A DNA stretch of 64,000 bases from Neobacillus vireti (GTDB taxonomy: Bacteria > Bacillota > Bacilli > Bacillales > Cytobacillaceae). The stretch lies in contig NZ_LDNB01000014.1 in assembly GCF_001026695.1 (NCBI RefSeq), forward strand, positions 62,001 through 126,000. The letters run 5' to 3'. Every line of letters begins with the position of its first letter. The first letter of the stretch is position 1. The notes beneath the pieces were generated by a model. It worked only from the letters and a program-made list of their open reading frames with translations, was not told where the DNA came from and made no database searches. Shown piece after piece: positions 35,484-44,556 of this stretch. Both the position numbers and the translations under genes were made by a program.

Positions 35484-36374
35484 TTGTCAAAAGTAAAAGT
35501 TGCTATTTTAGGTTCAGGAAATATTGGAACCGATCTCATGATTAAGCTTGGACGCTCTGATGTTTTAGAGCTTACCGCTGTAATTGGGATTGATTCAGAG
35601 TCGGATGGTTTACGACGTGCAAGAGAATTAGGGTATTTAGCAATTGATACAGGTCTGCAAGGATTTCTGGAAAACCATTCTGACTTAGCGGATATCGTGT
35701 TTGATGCTACCTCAGCAAAAGCTCATGTCCGCCATGCCAAAATGTTAAAAGAGGCTGGAATTAAAGCCATCGATATGACGCCGGCAGCCCGTGGGCCATT
35801 TGTTGTTCCATCCGTTAATATGGGGTCGAATATCGAAGAAGCAAATATTAACTTGATTACCTGCGGTGGTCAGGCAACCATTCCGATGGTTCACGCGATA
35901 AATCGTGTCAGCCCTGTGGAATATGCTGAAATAGTCGCGACGATTTCAAGCAAAAGTGCTGGCCCAGGAACACGTGCGAATATTGATGAATTTACTGAAA
36001 CCACTTCGAGAGGAATTGTAGAAGTTGGCGGCGCGAAAAAAGGGAAAGCCATCATCATCTTGAACCCGGCAGAACCACCAATTTTGATGCGGGATACCGT
36101 CTATGCCCTTGTAGAAGAGGGAACAATGGATGAAGCAAAAATTACGCAATCCATTAAAGAAATGGAAAAAACGGTTCAATCCTATGTGCCTGGATACAGA
36201 CTGCGTACAGAGCCAATATTCGATGGAAATAAAGTGACCATCTTTATCCAAGTCGAAGGGGTTGGGGACTACTTGCCTAAATACTCCGGCAACCTTGATA
36301 TTATGACAGCAGCAGGAGTTAAGGTAGCCGAAGAATTTGCGAAAAATCAATTAGCTTATCAGCTAGTTAAATAG
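35484..36374 (+). CDS. mhpF: Acetaldehyde dehydrogenase (acylating)
   Basis: 296 residues from TTG 35484 (RBS AAAGGAGG; the frame starting at 35442 has no RBS). The Rossmann motif [16 protein letters not shown] is at the N-terminus, the catalytic Cys is in [15 protein letters not shown] (about residue 129), and [18 protein letters not shown] follows, all diagnostic of MhpF/DmpF. It converts acetaldehyde, NAD+ and CoA to acetyl-CoA. It forms a channelling complex with the aldolase encoded 16 nt downstream. This is the last step of the meta-cleavage route. Confidence 0.95.
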   Translation: MSKVKVAILGSGNIGTDLMIKLGRSDVLELTAVIGIDSESDGLRRARELGYLAIDTGLQGFLENHSDLADIVFDATSAKAHVRHAKMLKEAGIKAIDMTPAARGPFVVPSVNMGSNIEEANINLITCGGQATIPMVHAINRVSPVEYAEIVATISSKSAGPGTRANIDEFTETTSRGIVEVGGAKKGKAIIILNPAEPPILMRDTVYALVEEGTMDEAKITQSIKEMEKTVQSYVPGYRLRTEPIFDGNKVTIFIQVEGVGDYLPKYSGNLDIMTAAGVKVAEEFAKNQLAYQLVK

Positions 36375-36390
36375 AAAGGGGTCTTACCAA

Positions 36391-37416
36391 ATGACAAACG
36401 CCCGGGATATTTATATCACAGAAGTCGCATTACGTGATGGTAGCCATGCGATTGCCCACCAATTTACGGTTGAACAAGTCCTAAAAGTAGCAAAAGGGTT
36501 AAATGATGCGGGAGTTCCTTATATCGAGGTTGCACATGGCGATGGCTTATCGGGTTCCTCCTTACAATATGGTCTTTCTAGAACCAATGAAATGGAATTA
36601 ATCGAAGCAGCTGTTTCGGTTGCTGACAAGGCTAAAATTGCTGTTCTTTTAATACCGGGTATTGGTACGGTTAAGGAATTAAAAGAAGCGGCAAGCTTGG
36701 GTGCCAAAATGGCACGGATTGCCACTCATGTGACGGAAGCGGATGTTGCTCCCCAACATATTGCAGCAGCAAAAGAACTAGGAATGGAAACGGTCGGATT
36801 TTTGATGATGTCCCATATGGCACCGGTTGAAAAGCTTGTAGAACAAGCCAAATTAATGGAAAGCTATGGTGCTGATACGGTGTATGTCGTTGATTCGGCA
36901 GGAGCATTACTTCCTAATCAGGTCCGCGAGCGGATTCGTGCCTTGAAACAAAGTTTAGGAATCAATATTGGCTTCCATGGCCATAATAACTTGTCTCTTG
37001 CAATGGCGAATTCATTAGTTGCTATAGAAGAAGGGGCAACACGCATCGATGGAAGTGTCCGCTGTTTAGGTGCCGGAGCAGGTAATACACAAACGGAAGT
37101 ACTTACTGCTGTGCTGGACCGGATGGGAATTCAAACAGGAATCGATGTTTATAAAATGATGGATGTAGCCGAAGAAATTGTTGCACCAATTCTGGAAACA
37201 CCACAGGAGATTACTAGGGATGGTCTTGTTCTAGGATATGCAGGTGTCTATTCAAGCTTTGCGCTTCATGCGAAACGGGCTGCAGCTAAATTCGGTATTG
37301 ATTCACGCGATATTTTAGTAGAATTAGGCAACCGCAAGGTAGTCGGCGGTCAGGAAGATATGATCGTTGATGTAGCTGCAGAAATTGCTAAAGCAAAGGC
37401 CGAAGCGGTACTGTAA
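36391..37416 (+). CDS. mhpE: 4-Hydroxy-2-oxovalerate aldolase
   Basis: 341 residues of the DmpG/MhpE family (TIM barrel plus communication domain). EVALRDGSHAIAHQFT carries the Arg-Asp catalytic and metal motif, VVDSAGALLP is the mid barrel, and FHGHNNLSLAMANSL holds the metal-binding His pair (about residues 198-200). It splits 4-hydroxy-2-oxovalerate to pyruvate and acetaldehyde, which passes to the upstream-encoded dehydrogenase. RBS AGAAAGGGG. A terminator follows. Confidence 0.95.
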   Translation: MTNARDIYITEVALRDGSHAIAHQFTVEQVLKVAKGLNDAGVPYIEVAHGDGLSGSSLQYGLSRTNEMELIEAAVSVADKAKIAVLLIPGIGTVKELKEAASLGAKMARIATHVTEADVAPQHIAAAKELGMETVGFLMMSHMAPVEKLVEQAKLMESYGADTVYVVDSAGALLPNQVRERIRALKQSLGINIGFHGHNNLSLAMANSLVAIEEGATRIDGSVRCLGAGAGNTQTEVLTAVLDRMGIQTGIDVYKMMDVAEEIVAPILETPQEITRDGLVLGYAGVYSSFALHAKRAAAKFGIDSRDILVELGNRKVVGGQEDMIVDVAAEIAKAKAEAVL

Positions 37417-37433
37417 TAAATAGAAGAAAAGAG

Positions 37434-37470
37434 AAGCCAACCACCTATATGTAAGTAGTTGGCTTTTTTC
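37434..37470. terminator. Terminator between the aldolase and the flavin reductase
   Basis: AGCCAAC / GTTGGCT stem with TTTTTTC tail. It lies between convergent genes and serves the aldolase operon. Confidence 0.8.
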
Positions 37471-37546
37471 TATTATTAAAAATGGGGATCATTCATTTTC
37501 TTCTATTATATATGCATGTATGGGGGTGTTCTTAAATAAACATCCA

Positions 37547-38059
37547 CTACACAGACTGTTTTGGGCGATAAAACTCTTTGGGAATTGGCCCGAAAGTTCT
37601 ACGGTGATACAGCATTGGATCTTGATCTTGATTGATTTGCAGGTCTGTCACTTCTCCAATGAATACGGTATGATCGCCCGCTTCAATGGCTTTAAATGTT
37701 TTGCATTCAAATACCCCAAGAACACCATCGATAATAGGTAATCCATTGCTTGAATGTTTCCAATCGCATGTACTAAAACGGTCAGGATGTTTAGTAGCAA
37801 ACGTTTTACAAAGTTCTACCTGTTCTTCTGCCAATACATGAACAGCAAAATTCCCACTTTCTTTAAATTCCTCAAGTAAGGAAGATCTGTGATCGATAGA
37901 CCATAGAACCAATAGTGGATCAAGCGAAACAGAAGCAAATGAATTTACTGTTAGTCCCACAGGTGTTCCATCTTCTTTTTTGGTTGTAACGATGGTCACT
38001 CCGGTCGGATAGTTTCCCATAATTTGTTTAAATAAGTCTTGTTTGGTTTCTTTTTGCAT
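37547..38059 (-). CDS. Flavin reductase (HpaC-like), copy 1
   Basis: 170 residues from ATG 38059, with AAAAGGAGAAAG before it; an upstream ATG at 38095 has no RBS. The family motif GNYPTGVTIVTTKKEDGTPVG and SFASVSLDPLLVLWSIDHRSS is that of NAD(P)H:flavin reductases of two-component monooxygenases. It would supply reduced FAD to the monooxygenase at 39419. A second copy of the same length lies at 46611-47123. By analogy with Geobacillus thermodenitrificans, the anthranilate hydroxylase needs exactly such a reductase. Monocistronic, divergent from the next IclR gene. Confidence 0.9.
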   Translation of the reverse strand: MQKETKQDLFKQIMGNYPTGVTIVTTKKEDGTPVGLTVNSFASVSLDPLLVLWSIDHRSSLLEEFKESGNFAVHVLAEEQVELCKTFATKHPDRFSTCDWKHSSNGLPIIDGVLGVFECKTFKAIEAGDHTVFIGEVTDLQINQDQDPMLYHRRTFGPIPKEFYRPKQSV

Positions 38060-38325
38060 GTACTCTTTCTCCTTTTCTGTTGAAATGGATTGCATTTCTA
38101 CTATTATAAACAGAATATTTAAAACTCTAAGTCTCTACATCCAACATTATGAAATTTCGTAAAATTCTTTTGATAAGGAAAATGTAAGCATTTACTATTT
38201 AATGTTTGTGATAAGAGATAGTCTATTTTATAATTAAAATTATGTACATATTTTGAATTTTCCGAAATGTTGATTTCCTTTTATTTATTTTAAAGAAGGT
38301 TTGAATTTAGGAGAGTGAGTTAATA

Positions 38326-39102
38326 TTGATTAATTCAGTAAGTAGAGCATGCCAAATTTTAAATTGTTTTACGCAGGACGAACCCGTTTTAGGAAATGCA
38401 GAGATTGCAGAAAAGCTGGGATTGAGTACAAGTACTACGCATCACCTTATTACAACCCTTTGCAAAGAGGGGGTTTTAATGAGAGATGTGGACAAAAAGT
38501 ATCGGCTTAGCTGGAAAATACTTGAATGGAATAATAATGTAATGTTTCAGCAAGATTTTTATGATAAAGCGATGCCATTAGTAAAAGAATTAATAGTGAG
38601 ATTTAAGGGGACAGCGCATATTTCCATGTTTGATCAGGGAGATGTAGTCCATGTGTTAAGAATTAATTCCAAAGATTTAGATTCTGTTCCAACGTATCTC
38701 GGGGTAAGAATGCCTGCCTATTGTACAAGCGCAGGGAAAGCATTACTTGCTTACAATAACGCTTATCTTCAAAAAACAGTCGAAAAAGGATTAACGAGAC
38801 AAGGTCCGAATACCATTACCGATGTTAAGCTGCTTGAAAAGGATTTGAAGTCTGTTCGCGAACAAGGTTACGCCATAAGCGATAATGAAAATGATACGCG
38901 CACCTATGCCATAGCTGCTCCAATTTTCTCCTATTCTGGGGAAACAATTGCTTCCGTTAATTTAGTTGGCCCAATAAACTATATGAAGGGGCTTCATCGT
39001 CAACACATTATCCAAAGTGTTGTAAATACGGCTAAAGCCATTTCCCGAGAGTTGGGCTACATTGAGTTAAAAAGTGCCAATAAGAAATATGCCAAAAGAT
39101 AA
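38326..39102 (+). CDS. IclR family regulator (paralogue A)
   Basis: 258 residues from TTG. The N-terminal wHTH (SVSRACQILNCFTQDEPVLGNAEIAEKLGLSTSTTHHLITTLCKEGVL) and the C-terminal effector domain (YCTSAGKALLAY, AISDNENDTRTYAIAAPIFSYSGE) are intact. It is closely related throughout to the IclR protein at 43766, and both differ from the one at 34660. It stands divergent to the flavin reductase and upstream of the monooxygenase, so it probably controls one or both. The C-terminal tail is extended by SANKKYAKR. Confidence 0.88.
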   Translation: MINSVSRACQILNCFTQDEPVLGNAEIAEKLGLSTSTTHHLITTLCKEGVLMRDVDKKYRLSWKILEWNNNVMFQQDFYDKAMPLVKELIVRFKGTAHISMFDQGDVVHVLRINSKDLDSVPTYLGVRMPAYCTSAGKALLAYNNAYLQKTVEKGLTRQGPNTITDVKLLEKDLKSVREQGYAISDNENDTRTYAIAAPIFSYSGETIASVNLVGPINYMKGLHRQHIIQSVVNTAKAISRELGYIELKSANKKYAKR

Positions 39103-39418
39103 TTCTATTTAAGTTTAGATTATTTAAAAATAAATCCAAAATTTTCATAAAAATTTCACTATTTTAAATCCTGTGATCGAAGTATATTGTTTTCTTAAGT
39201 ATAGTGATAAACAAATAGTAAAGATTGGAGGATTGAAGGACTTAAAGATTACGAATTTGTAAACGTTATCATTTACTTTTAGGTCTTATGAATGTGCTTA
39301 CTGCCTGCCCTTGGCAGCATAAACTAATCCAACTGTCTAATGAATTCTTAAAACGCAAATACTCGAAACAGGGATACATTTAGCTGACAATTTTTATGAA
39401 ATTTGGAGGGAATAACGA
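39103..39418. promoter_or_regulatory. Leader of the monooxygenase operon
   Basis: About 315 nt between the IclR gene and the monooxygenase. It holds the cre site (39258-39271) and a short hairpin CTGCC-TGCCCTT-GGCAG near 39301. I do not see a clear sigma-A pair. No ORF is credible. Confidence 0.4.
39258..39271. promoter_or_regulatory. cre site (CcpA)
   Basis: TGTAAACGTTATCA fits the Bacillus cre consensus TGWAANCGNTNWCA at every fixed position. It lies in the leader of the anthranilate monooxygenase gene, about 150 nt before the start. It predicts carbon catabolite repression of the first ring-hydroxylation step. Confidence 0.65.
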
Positions 39419-40915
39419 ATGGGGATCAGAACAGGAGAACAATATATTAACGGTTTAAGATCTCGTACACCAGAGGTCTGGCTTCGCGGTGAAAAAATCA
39501 CAGATGTGGTGAATCATCCAGTATTCAAACAACCAATTAAAGAGATTGCTAAGTTGTTTGATTTACAACATGACCCTGAATACCAAGATAAAATTACACA
39601 TATTTGCGAAGAGACTGGCGAACGGGTGAATAATGGGTATCTTATTCCTAGAAATGGGGAGGATCTTAAAGCACGCCGGCAGCTATTTGAAATATGGGCT
39701 GAATCTACTTTTGGTTTGATGGGCAGAACACCGGATTTCCTTAATATTGTTGTGACATCCATGGCAACAAATGATTGGTTTTTCCGTCAGTATGGTGAAC
39801 AGTATGGCGATAATATCATTAACTATTACCGCTATATTAGAGATAATGACTTGTTCTTGACTCATGCTATCGTAAACCCGCAGAATGACCGCAGTAAAGC
39901 TTCGTTTGAGCAAAATGATGAGTTTTCTCACCTTGGGGTAGTAAAAGAAACTGAAGCGGGATTAATTGTACGCGGTGCTAAAATGTTAGCAACTCTTGCA
40001 CCTATTACAGATGAAGTAATCGTTTATTCCTATCCAGGATTTAAGCCGGGCGATGACAAGTATGCAATTTCGTTTGCACTTCCACTTGACACTCCTGGGC
40101 TTCGTATTTATTGCCGTGAAGAAATGCAAGATGGCAAACGTTCTACTTGGGATCATCCATTAGCATCGCGTTTTGAGGAAATGGATGCGATTTTAGTATT
40201 TCATGATGTCCTCGTACCATGGGAACGAGTATTTATTAATCAAAATGCAGAAGCAGGAAATTTACTTTATCCTAAAACAGGTGCAAACCTGCAGCCTTCC
40301 CATCAGTCTGCCGTCAGAGGTTTGTGCAAGCTTTCCTTTGTAACAGATGTTGCCTGTTCAGTAGCAGATGCCATCGGTGTAGATGGATTCTTGAATGTAC
40401 AAAATCAATTATCTGAACTGATTCAGGGTGTAGAGACCATTCGGGCTTTGGCGCGAATTGCCGAGTATGAATATACGCTGACAGACCAAGGAGAAGCTTT
40501 GCCAAACATTGTGCCGTTGGAAACAATCAGGGGATTGCTTCCAAAAATGTATCCTAGGGCCATTGAAATATTACAGACGATTGGTGCAGGAGGCCTGTTG
40601 ATGTCACCATCGGGGGCAGATTTTGTCAATCCGGAAATCATGGAGGACATGGAGAAATATTATGTCGGTCGATTAGGCGTATCTTCGGAAAAACGAGTCC
40701 GTTTATTCAAATTGGCATGGGATTTATGTGGAGAGGCTTTTGGTCAAAGGTTATTACAATATGAACGTTATTATTCCGGTGACCCTGTCCGTAAAATGGG
40801 AATGTTCTATAATGTGCATAAGAAAAACAATCCATCCTATCCGCTTGTGGAACGGGCATTAGAAGAATCTCTGCTTATGTCCGAGGAATATAAGACCAAG
40901 GTGCAAAATGTGTAA
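39419..40915 (+). CDS. FADH2-dependent monooxygenase (HpaB family), probable anthranilate 3-monooxygenase
   Basis: 498 residues, full length for the 4-hydroxyphenylacetate 3-hydroxylase family. Family blocks are [34 protein letters not shown] text, [20 protein letters not shown] and a C-terminal helical bundle ([17 protein letters not shown]). GGAGGGAATAACG supports ATG 39419. In Geobacillus thermodenitrificans NG80-2 a homologous FADH2-using oxygenase, encoded with an FAD synthetase and a flavin reductase, converts anthranilate to 3-hydroxyanthranilate. The same trio is present here. The substrate is inferred from this context; 3-hydroxylation of a related aromatic is the alternative. Confidence 0.85.
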   Translation: MGIRTGEQYINGLRSRTPEVWLRGEKITDVVNHPVFKQPIKEIAKLFDLQHDPEYQDKITHICEETGERVNNGYLIPRNGEDLKARRQLFEIWAESTFGLMGRTPDFLNIVVTSMATNDWFFRQYGEQYGDNIINYYRYIRDNDLFLTHAIVNPQNDRSKASFEQNDEFSHLGVVKETEAGLIVRGAKMLATLAPITDEVIVYSYPGFKPGDDKYAISFALPLDTPGLRIYCREEMQDGKRSTWDHPLASRFEEMDAILVFHDVLVPWERVFINQNAEAGNLLYPKTGANLQPSHQSAVRGLCKLSFVTDVACSVADAIGVDGFLNVQNQLSELIQGVETIRALARIAEYEYTLTDQGEALPNIVPLETIRGLLPKMYPRAIEILQTIGAGGLLMSPSGADFVNPEIMEDMEKYYVGRLGVSSEKRVRLFKLAWDLCGEAFGQRLLQYERYYSGDPVRKMGMFYNVHKKNNPSYPLVERALEESLLMSEEYKTKVQNV

Positions 40916-40923
40916 AAAACACC

Positions 40924-41469
40924 ATGAAGAGAGGTAATCCATTGGAAGTCCATCAAACTGACAGTCTTCAATTACCTGGATCAGTTGTTGCTATTGGTGC
41001 CTTCGATGGTGTGCATCGCGGACATCAGGCTGTGATCCGTGAGATGGTAAAAAACAGCCGTTTAGAAGGGGTGCCGAGTGTTGTTTATACATTTGATCGA
41101 TCCCCTCGTTCTTTTTTTCAAGGGGCGCAAGTATTGACAACGCCTAAAAAGAAGATTCAACTGATGGAAGATTTAGGGGTAAATCATATCGTTCTTGCCA
41201 ATTTCGATCAACAATATTTGCAGCGAACAGCCGATGACTTTATCGAAGAGGTATCGTTATTGAATCCTTTAAGAATTTTTGTTGGTGATGATTTTCGCTT
41301 CGGCCATAAACGGACGGGAGATGTTACATTATTAAAACAGCATTTTGCAGTACCGCCGATTCCTCCTGTTCGCAGTATGGATGGAGAAAGGATTTCTTCC
41401 ACCAGAATTAGAGAACTTATTTTACAGGGAAAACAAGAGCAGGCACTTCCACTTCTTGGTTGGACCTAA
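40924..41469 (+). CDS. Stand-alone FAD synthetase domain (RibF N-terminal half)
   Basis: 181 residues. The nucleotidyltransferase motifs are complete: AIGAFDGVHRGHQ (about residues 24-36), FVGDDFRFGHKRTGD and ISSTRIREL (about 158-166). The riboflavin kinase domain of normal RibF (about 300 residues) is absent. It should adenylate FMN to FAD. It follows the monooxygenase by 9 nt in the same operon, so it is a dedicated FAD supply. ATG 40924 has no RBS; TTG 40942, with AGAGGTAA ahead, is a plausible start. Confidence 0.88.
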   Translation: MKRGNPLEVHQTDSLQLPGSVVAIGAFDGVHRGHQAVIREMVKNSRLEGVPSVVYTFDRSPRSFFQGAQVLTTPKKKIQLMEDLGVNHIVLANFDQQYLQRTADDFIEEVSLLNPLRIFVGDDFRFGHKRTGDVTLLKQHFAVPPIPPVRSMDGERISSTRIRELILQGKQEQALPLLGWT

Positions 41470-41503
41470 TTGTTCAGGGGACTGCCTCTCCGAGTATTAA
41501 ATA

Positions 41504-41540
41504 GCACAGCCAGCAATTTCAGCTGGCTGTGGCTTTTTAT
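41504..41540 (+). terminator. Terminator of the monooxygenase operon
   Basis: CACAGCCAGC / GCTGGCTGTG stem, 7-nt loop, GCTTTTTAT tail. Confidence 0.88.
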
Positions 41541-41610
41541 ATCTGTCATAAATTTATTGCGCAAAACCGCAGCAGATCCTGCGCTATGGGTAAAATTCCT
41601 CCAAATAAAA

Positions 41611-41660
41611 TAAAGACAGTATAACCAGTTTTAAAAGCTTAAACTAGTTATACCGTCTAT
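41611..41660 (-). terminator. Terminator of the tautomerase-hydratase-decarboxylase operon
   Basis: On the minus strand GACGGTATAACTAGTTT pairs with AAAACTGGTTATACTGTC, followed by TTTATTTTATTT. It lies directly after the decarboxylase gene. Confidence 0.85.
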
Positions 41661-41669
41661 AAGAAGAAT

Positions 41670-42464
41670 CTATTCTACCACATGGAAGCTAACATCGTTC
41701 ATTCCGTCAAATTTGACGGAAATGTAGTCGCCAGCGTTAAAACGGACCGCTTCGGTAAGGGAACCTGCTAGGATAATTTCACCGGCTTTCAGTGATTTTC
41801 CTTTCCGGCTGAGCATAGCTGCCAGCATAGAGATAGACAGTGCAGGGTGCCCTAAAATAGCGCAGCTGGTTCCGAAGGCTTTCGCTTCGCCGTTAATGAA
41901 TATGGTTGCACCGACTAAATCGGATTGGAAATCCTCAGGTTTACGTAAGCTGTCCCCGAGAACCACTCTAGATGCGGACGTATTGTCGGCAATTACGTCG
42001 GGAAGAGTGAACTTGAAGTTTTCATACCGGCTGTCGATGATTTCTAAGGCAGGGAAAATGTACTCGGTTGCATCTAAGACGTCTTCAACCGATAAATTTT
42101 CTCCTTCTAAGTCTTTCTTTAATACAAAGGCCAGCTCCGCCTCTACTTTCGGATGAATCAATTGGCTGACAGAGATGCTGCCGCCGTTTTGAACTTTCAT
42201 ATAATTAAACACATAACCGAAGATCGGCTCTGTAACGTTCATCTGGGTCATTTTTGCTTCACTTGTCAGCCCCATTTTTGGGCCAAAAATGCTATCGCCT
42301 GCTTCCAGTTTGATTTTGATGATTTCATCTTGGATTTTATATGCATCCTCTACCGTCAGCTCAGGATTTTCTGCGGTAATTCTAGTTACTTCTCTTTTAT
42401 CCAGTTCTGCTTGATGAAGAAATTCAGCAAGTGAATGTATTTTTGTTGCTTCCACCGTTTTCAC
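41670..42464 (-). CDS. 2-Oxo-3-hexenedioate (4-oxalocrotonate) decarboxylase
   Basis: 264 residues of the fumarylacetoacetate hydrolase-like hydratase/decarboxylase family (DmpH/XylI/NbaG type). Landmarks are KMGLTSEAKMTQMNVTEPIFGYVF (about residues 63-86), HPKVEAELAFVLKKDL with the metal-binding Glu pair, PALEIIDSRYENFKF and LAGSLTEAVRFNAGD. It decarboxylates 4-oxalocrotonate to 2-oxopent-4-enoate. It pairs physically with the hydratase encoded 33 nt upstream. Which paralogue is decarboxylase and which hydratase rests on the MTQMNVTEPIFGY versus LLGVNQPDYGHL segments. Confidence 0.88.
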   Translation of the reverse strand: MKTVEATKIHSLAEFLHQAELDKREVTRITAENPELTVEDAYKIQDEIIKIKLEAGDSIFGPKMGLTSEAKMTQMNVTEPIFGYVFNYMKVQNGGSISVSQLIHPKVEAELAFVLKKDLEGENLSVEDVLDATEYIFPALEIIDSRYENFKFTLPDVIADNTSASRVVLGDSLRKPEDFQSDLVGATIFINGEAKAFGTSCAILGHPALSISMLAAMLSRKGKSLKAGEIILAGSLTEAVRFNAGDYISVKFDGMNDVSFHVVE

Positions 42465-42497
42465 CTCATTAATAGTTTTTCATGATCCGAACACGTC

Positions 42498-43289
42498 TTA
42501 ACTAAAGCTAACTGATACCTCTCCTAACCCTGCGAATCGGGCTGTGAATTGGTCTCCAGGGTTGACGGCGACTGCTGCGGATAGGGCTCCTGAAAGGATG
42601 ATTTCCTCAGCCTTTAATGGAATATCATACTCTGCTAATTTTGTAGCAAGCCATGCAACACAATTGGCAGGATGTCCAAGGGCTGCTGCACCGACACCAG
42701 TATTCACTAATTTACCATTTTTATATAAGCCCATACCTAATTGGGCGAGGTCTACCTCTGAAACTGCAAATTTTTGTTCTCCAAGGACATATAAGCCGGA
42801 AGAGGCATTATCGGCAACGGTGTCCTCAATAGTAATCTTCCAGTCTTGGACGCGACTATCGACAATTTCAAAAGCAGGGACAATATATTCTGTTGCCAAG
42901 AGCACATCAAGGGACGTGATATTAGGGCCTGTTAAATCCTTTTTCAGCTTAAAGGCAATTTCCGCCTCGATTTTAGGCTGACAAAGAATATTTGCTGGAA
43001 TAACGGAATTATTTTCATATTCCATGCCATTTAGAAGGTGACCGTAATCAGGCTGGTTTACCCCAAGCAAATCCTGCATCGCCTTTGAGGTAAGACCGAT
43101 TTTTTTCCCTGTTATGACTTGCCCTTGATTCAGCTTATCCTGAATGTTGATCAGCTGGATTTGATAAGCTTCATCAATGGTTAAATCAGGATTGTCAGCT
43201 GACAGGGGGGAAATTCCTTCTCTTTTTTGCTCCGCATTGCGGAGAAGAAGAGCAAATTCTTCCGTTTTTTTACTAGATTGAACAGTCAC
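42498..43289 (-). CDS. 2-Oxopent-4-enoate hydratase
   Basis: 263 residues, paralogous to the decarboxylase. GKKIGLTSKAMQDLLGVNQPDYGHLL resembles the MhpD/DmpE hydratases, and QPKIEAEIAFKLKKDL provides the metal ligands. It adds water to 2-oxopent-4-enoate to give 4-hydroxy-2-oxovalerate, the substrate of the aldolase at 36391. Middle gene of a three-gene operon; RBS AAAAAGGAGAGAG. Confidence 0.9.
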   Translation of the reverse strand: MTVQSSKKTEEFALLLRNAEQKREGISPLSADNPDLTIDEAYQIQLINIQDKLNQGQVITGKKIGLTSKAMQDLLGVNQPDYGHLLNGMEYENNSVIPANILCQPKIEAEIAFKLKKDLTGPNITSLDVLLATEYIVPAFEIVDSRVQDWKITIEDTVADNASSGLYVLGEQKFAVSEVDLAQLGMGLYKNGKLVNTGVGAAALGHPANCVAWLATKLAEYDIPLKAEEIILSGALSAAVAVNPGDQFTARFAGLGEVSVSFS

Positions 43290-43308
43290 TTGAACTCTCT
43301 CCTTTTTA

Positions 43309-43491
43309 TCATTCGCTTTTTAGTTTGGTGCCGATAGCAAAACGATTTGCTGGAACCTCATTTACTATCACACGAACAGATTCGATGGGTGCATTTAAGC
43401 TTTCCGAAACCGTTCGGGCTACATTTTTCATACAAGTTTCAATCACTTCATTATCCCTGCCTTGCACGAGTGTAATTTGAACAACTGGCAT
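43309..43491 (-). CDS. 4-Oxalocrotonate tautomerase family protein
   Basis: 60 residues. Starting at ATG 43491 the protein begins M-P-V-V-Q-I, leaving the catalytic Pro at the mature N-terminus, which is diagnostic of this superfamily; the longer frame (from 43509) would bury it. The rest (IESVRVIVNEVPANRFAIGT) fits the 4-OT fold. It isomerises 2-hydroxymuconate or the deaminated product of 2-aminomuconate to 2-oxo-3-hexenedioate. First gene of the operon. Confidence 0.9.
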   Translation of the reverse strand: MPVVQITLVQGRDNEVIETCMKNVARTVSESLNAPIESVRVIVNEVPANRFAIGTKLKSE

Positions 43492-43546
43492 TTTTTCACC
43501 CCAAATCATGAACAGGAATAGAAAAACATCCCCTTGTTCGACAATA

Positions 43547-43561
43547 TCGAATGTCGTTCTT
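43547..43561. promoter_or_regulatory. TTCGA-N5-TCGAA operator upstream of the tautomerase operon
   Basis: Perfect 5-bp arms, 55 nt before the tautomerase start. Read on the minus strand it is TTCGATATTGTCGAA, near-identical to the site before the IclR gene at 34630. CGAATGTCGTTC overlaps it, just as CGAATGATATTCG does at 34621. Confidence 0.65.
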
Positions 43562-43765
43562 AAATATTGATACTTCTATTATAAATTAAACACAATAGGT
43601 AAAGTCAACATATTTTTAGTTTATTTTGAAAATTAATTGATTTCTATACCTAACCGTTCCCTTGCTTATGAAAAGGGAGTTTCTTATAATAAATTTAATA
43701 TAATTCTAACTATTTTGTTATTAATGCTATCATTTTAAGATTTATTTTGAAGGGGCGAATCTACT

Positions 43766-44512
43766 ATGATTGAGTCCGTGAAAAAGGCATGCCAAATTAT
43801 CAGCTGTTTTTCTAATGAAGAACCTGTATTAGGGATTGGCGCAATCGCTGAAAAATTAGGGCTACATGTTAGTACGGCACACCATATCGTCACGACATTG
43901 TGTGATGAAGGTGTATTGATGAAAGATCAAAAGAAAAAATATCGACTTGGCTGGAGAGTCCTTGAATGGAATAATCATGTGATGTTTCAGCAGGATGTGT
44001 ATGAAAAGGCAATGCCGATAGTAAAAGAATTGATTCTTAGATTTAAAGGAACTGTCCATATTGCGATGTTTGACAAAGGGACGGTTGTTTTTGTATTAAG
44101 GGTGTCTTCGGAGGAATCTACACCAATTCAAACCTATATCGGGTCTAGGAAGCCGGCTTATGCGACCAGTTCTGGAAAGGTCCTGTTGGCTTACAATTCT
44201 GTTTATTTACAGGAGACGATAAACAGGGGCTTGTCACATGAAGGTCCCAATACGATAACGGATATTAACCAATTGAAAAAGGAGCTTGCGGAAATCCGTA
44301 AAAAAGGCTATTCGATCAGCAATAGTGAAAATTCGGATGACATGTATGGAGTGGCAGCACCAATCTTCTCCTATTCAGGAGAAATTATCGCAGCGGTTAA
44401 TTTAGTCGGTCCCCCGTCCTATATGCAGGGCAGCAATGGTGATATGATTATCCGCAGTTTGAAAAGCACCGCACAATCTATTTCAAAAGAGCTGGGGTAT
44501 ATTGAAATTTAG
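43766..44512 (+). CDS. IclR family regulator (paralogue B)
   Basis: 248 residues. The wHTH is SVKKACQIISCFSNEEPVLGIGAIAEKLGLHVSTAHHIVTTLCDEGVL; the effector domain includes YATSSGKVLLAYN and SISNSENSDDMYGVAAPIFSYSGE. The whole protein aligns with the IclR at 38326, indicating duplication. It is divergent to the tautomerase operon and 300 nt upstream of the NCS1 permease. ATG with GAAGGGG upstream. Target unknown; a role in this island is inferred from position. Confidence 0.88.
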   Translation: MIESVKKACQIISCFSNEEPVLGIGAIAEKLGLHVSTAHHIVTTLCDEGVLMKDQKKKYRLGWRVLEWNNHVMFQQDVYEKAMPIVKELILRFKGTVHIAMFDKGTVVFVLRVSSEESTPIQTYIGSRKPAYATSSGKVLLAYNSVYLQETINRGLSHEGPNTITDINQLKKELAEIRKKGYSISNSENSDDMYGVAAPIFSYSGEIIAAVNLVGPPSYMQGSNGDMIIRSLKSTAQSISKELGYIEI

Positions 44513-44556
44513 GTAAAGAGTCGTGTTAGAGGCAAACTACCTTTTTTGCCGAATTT

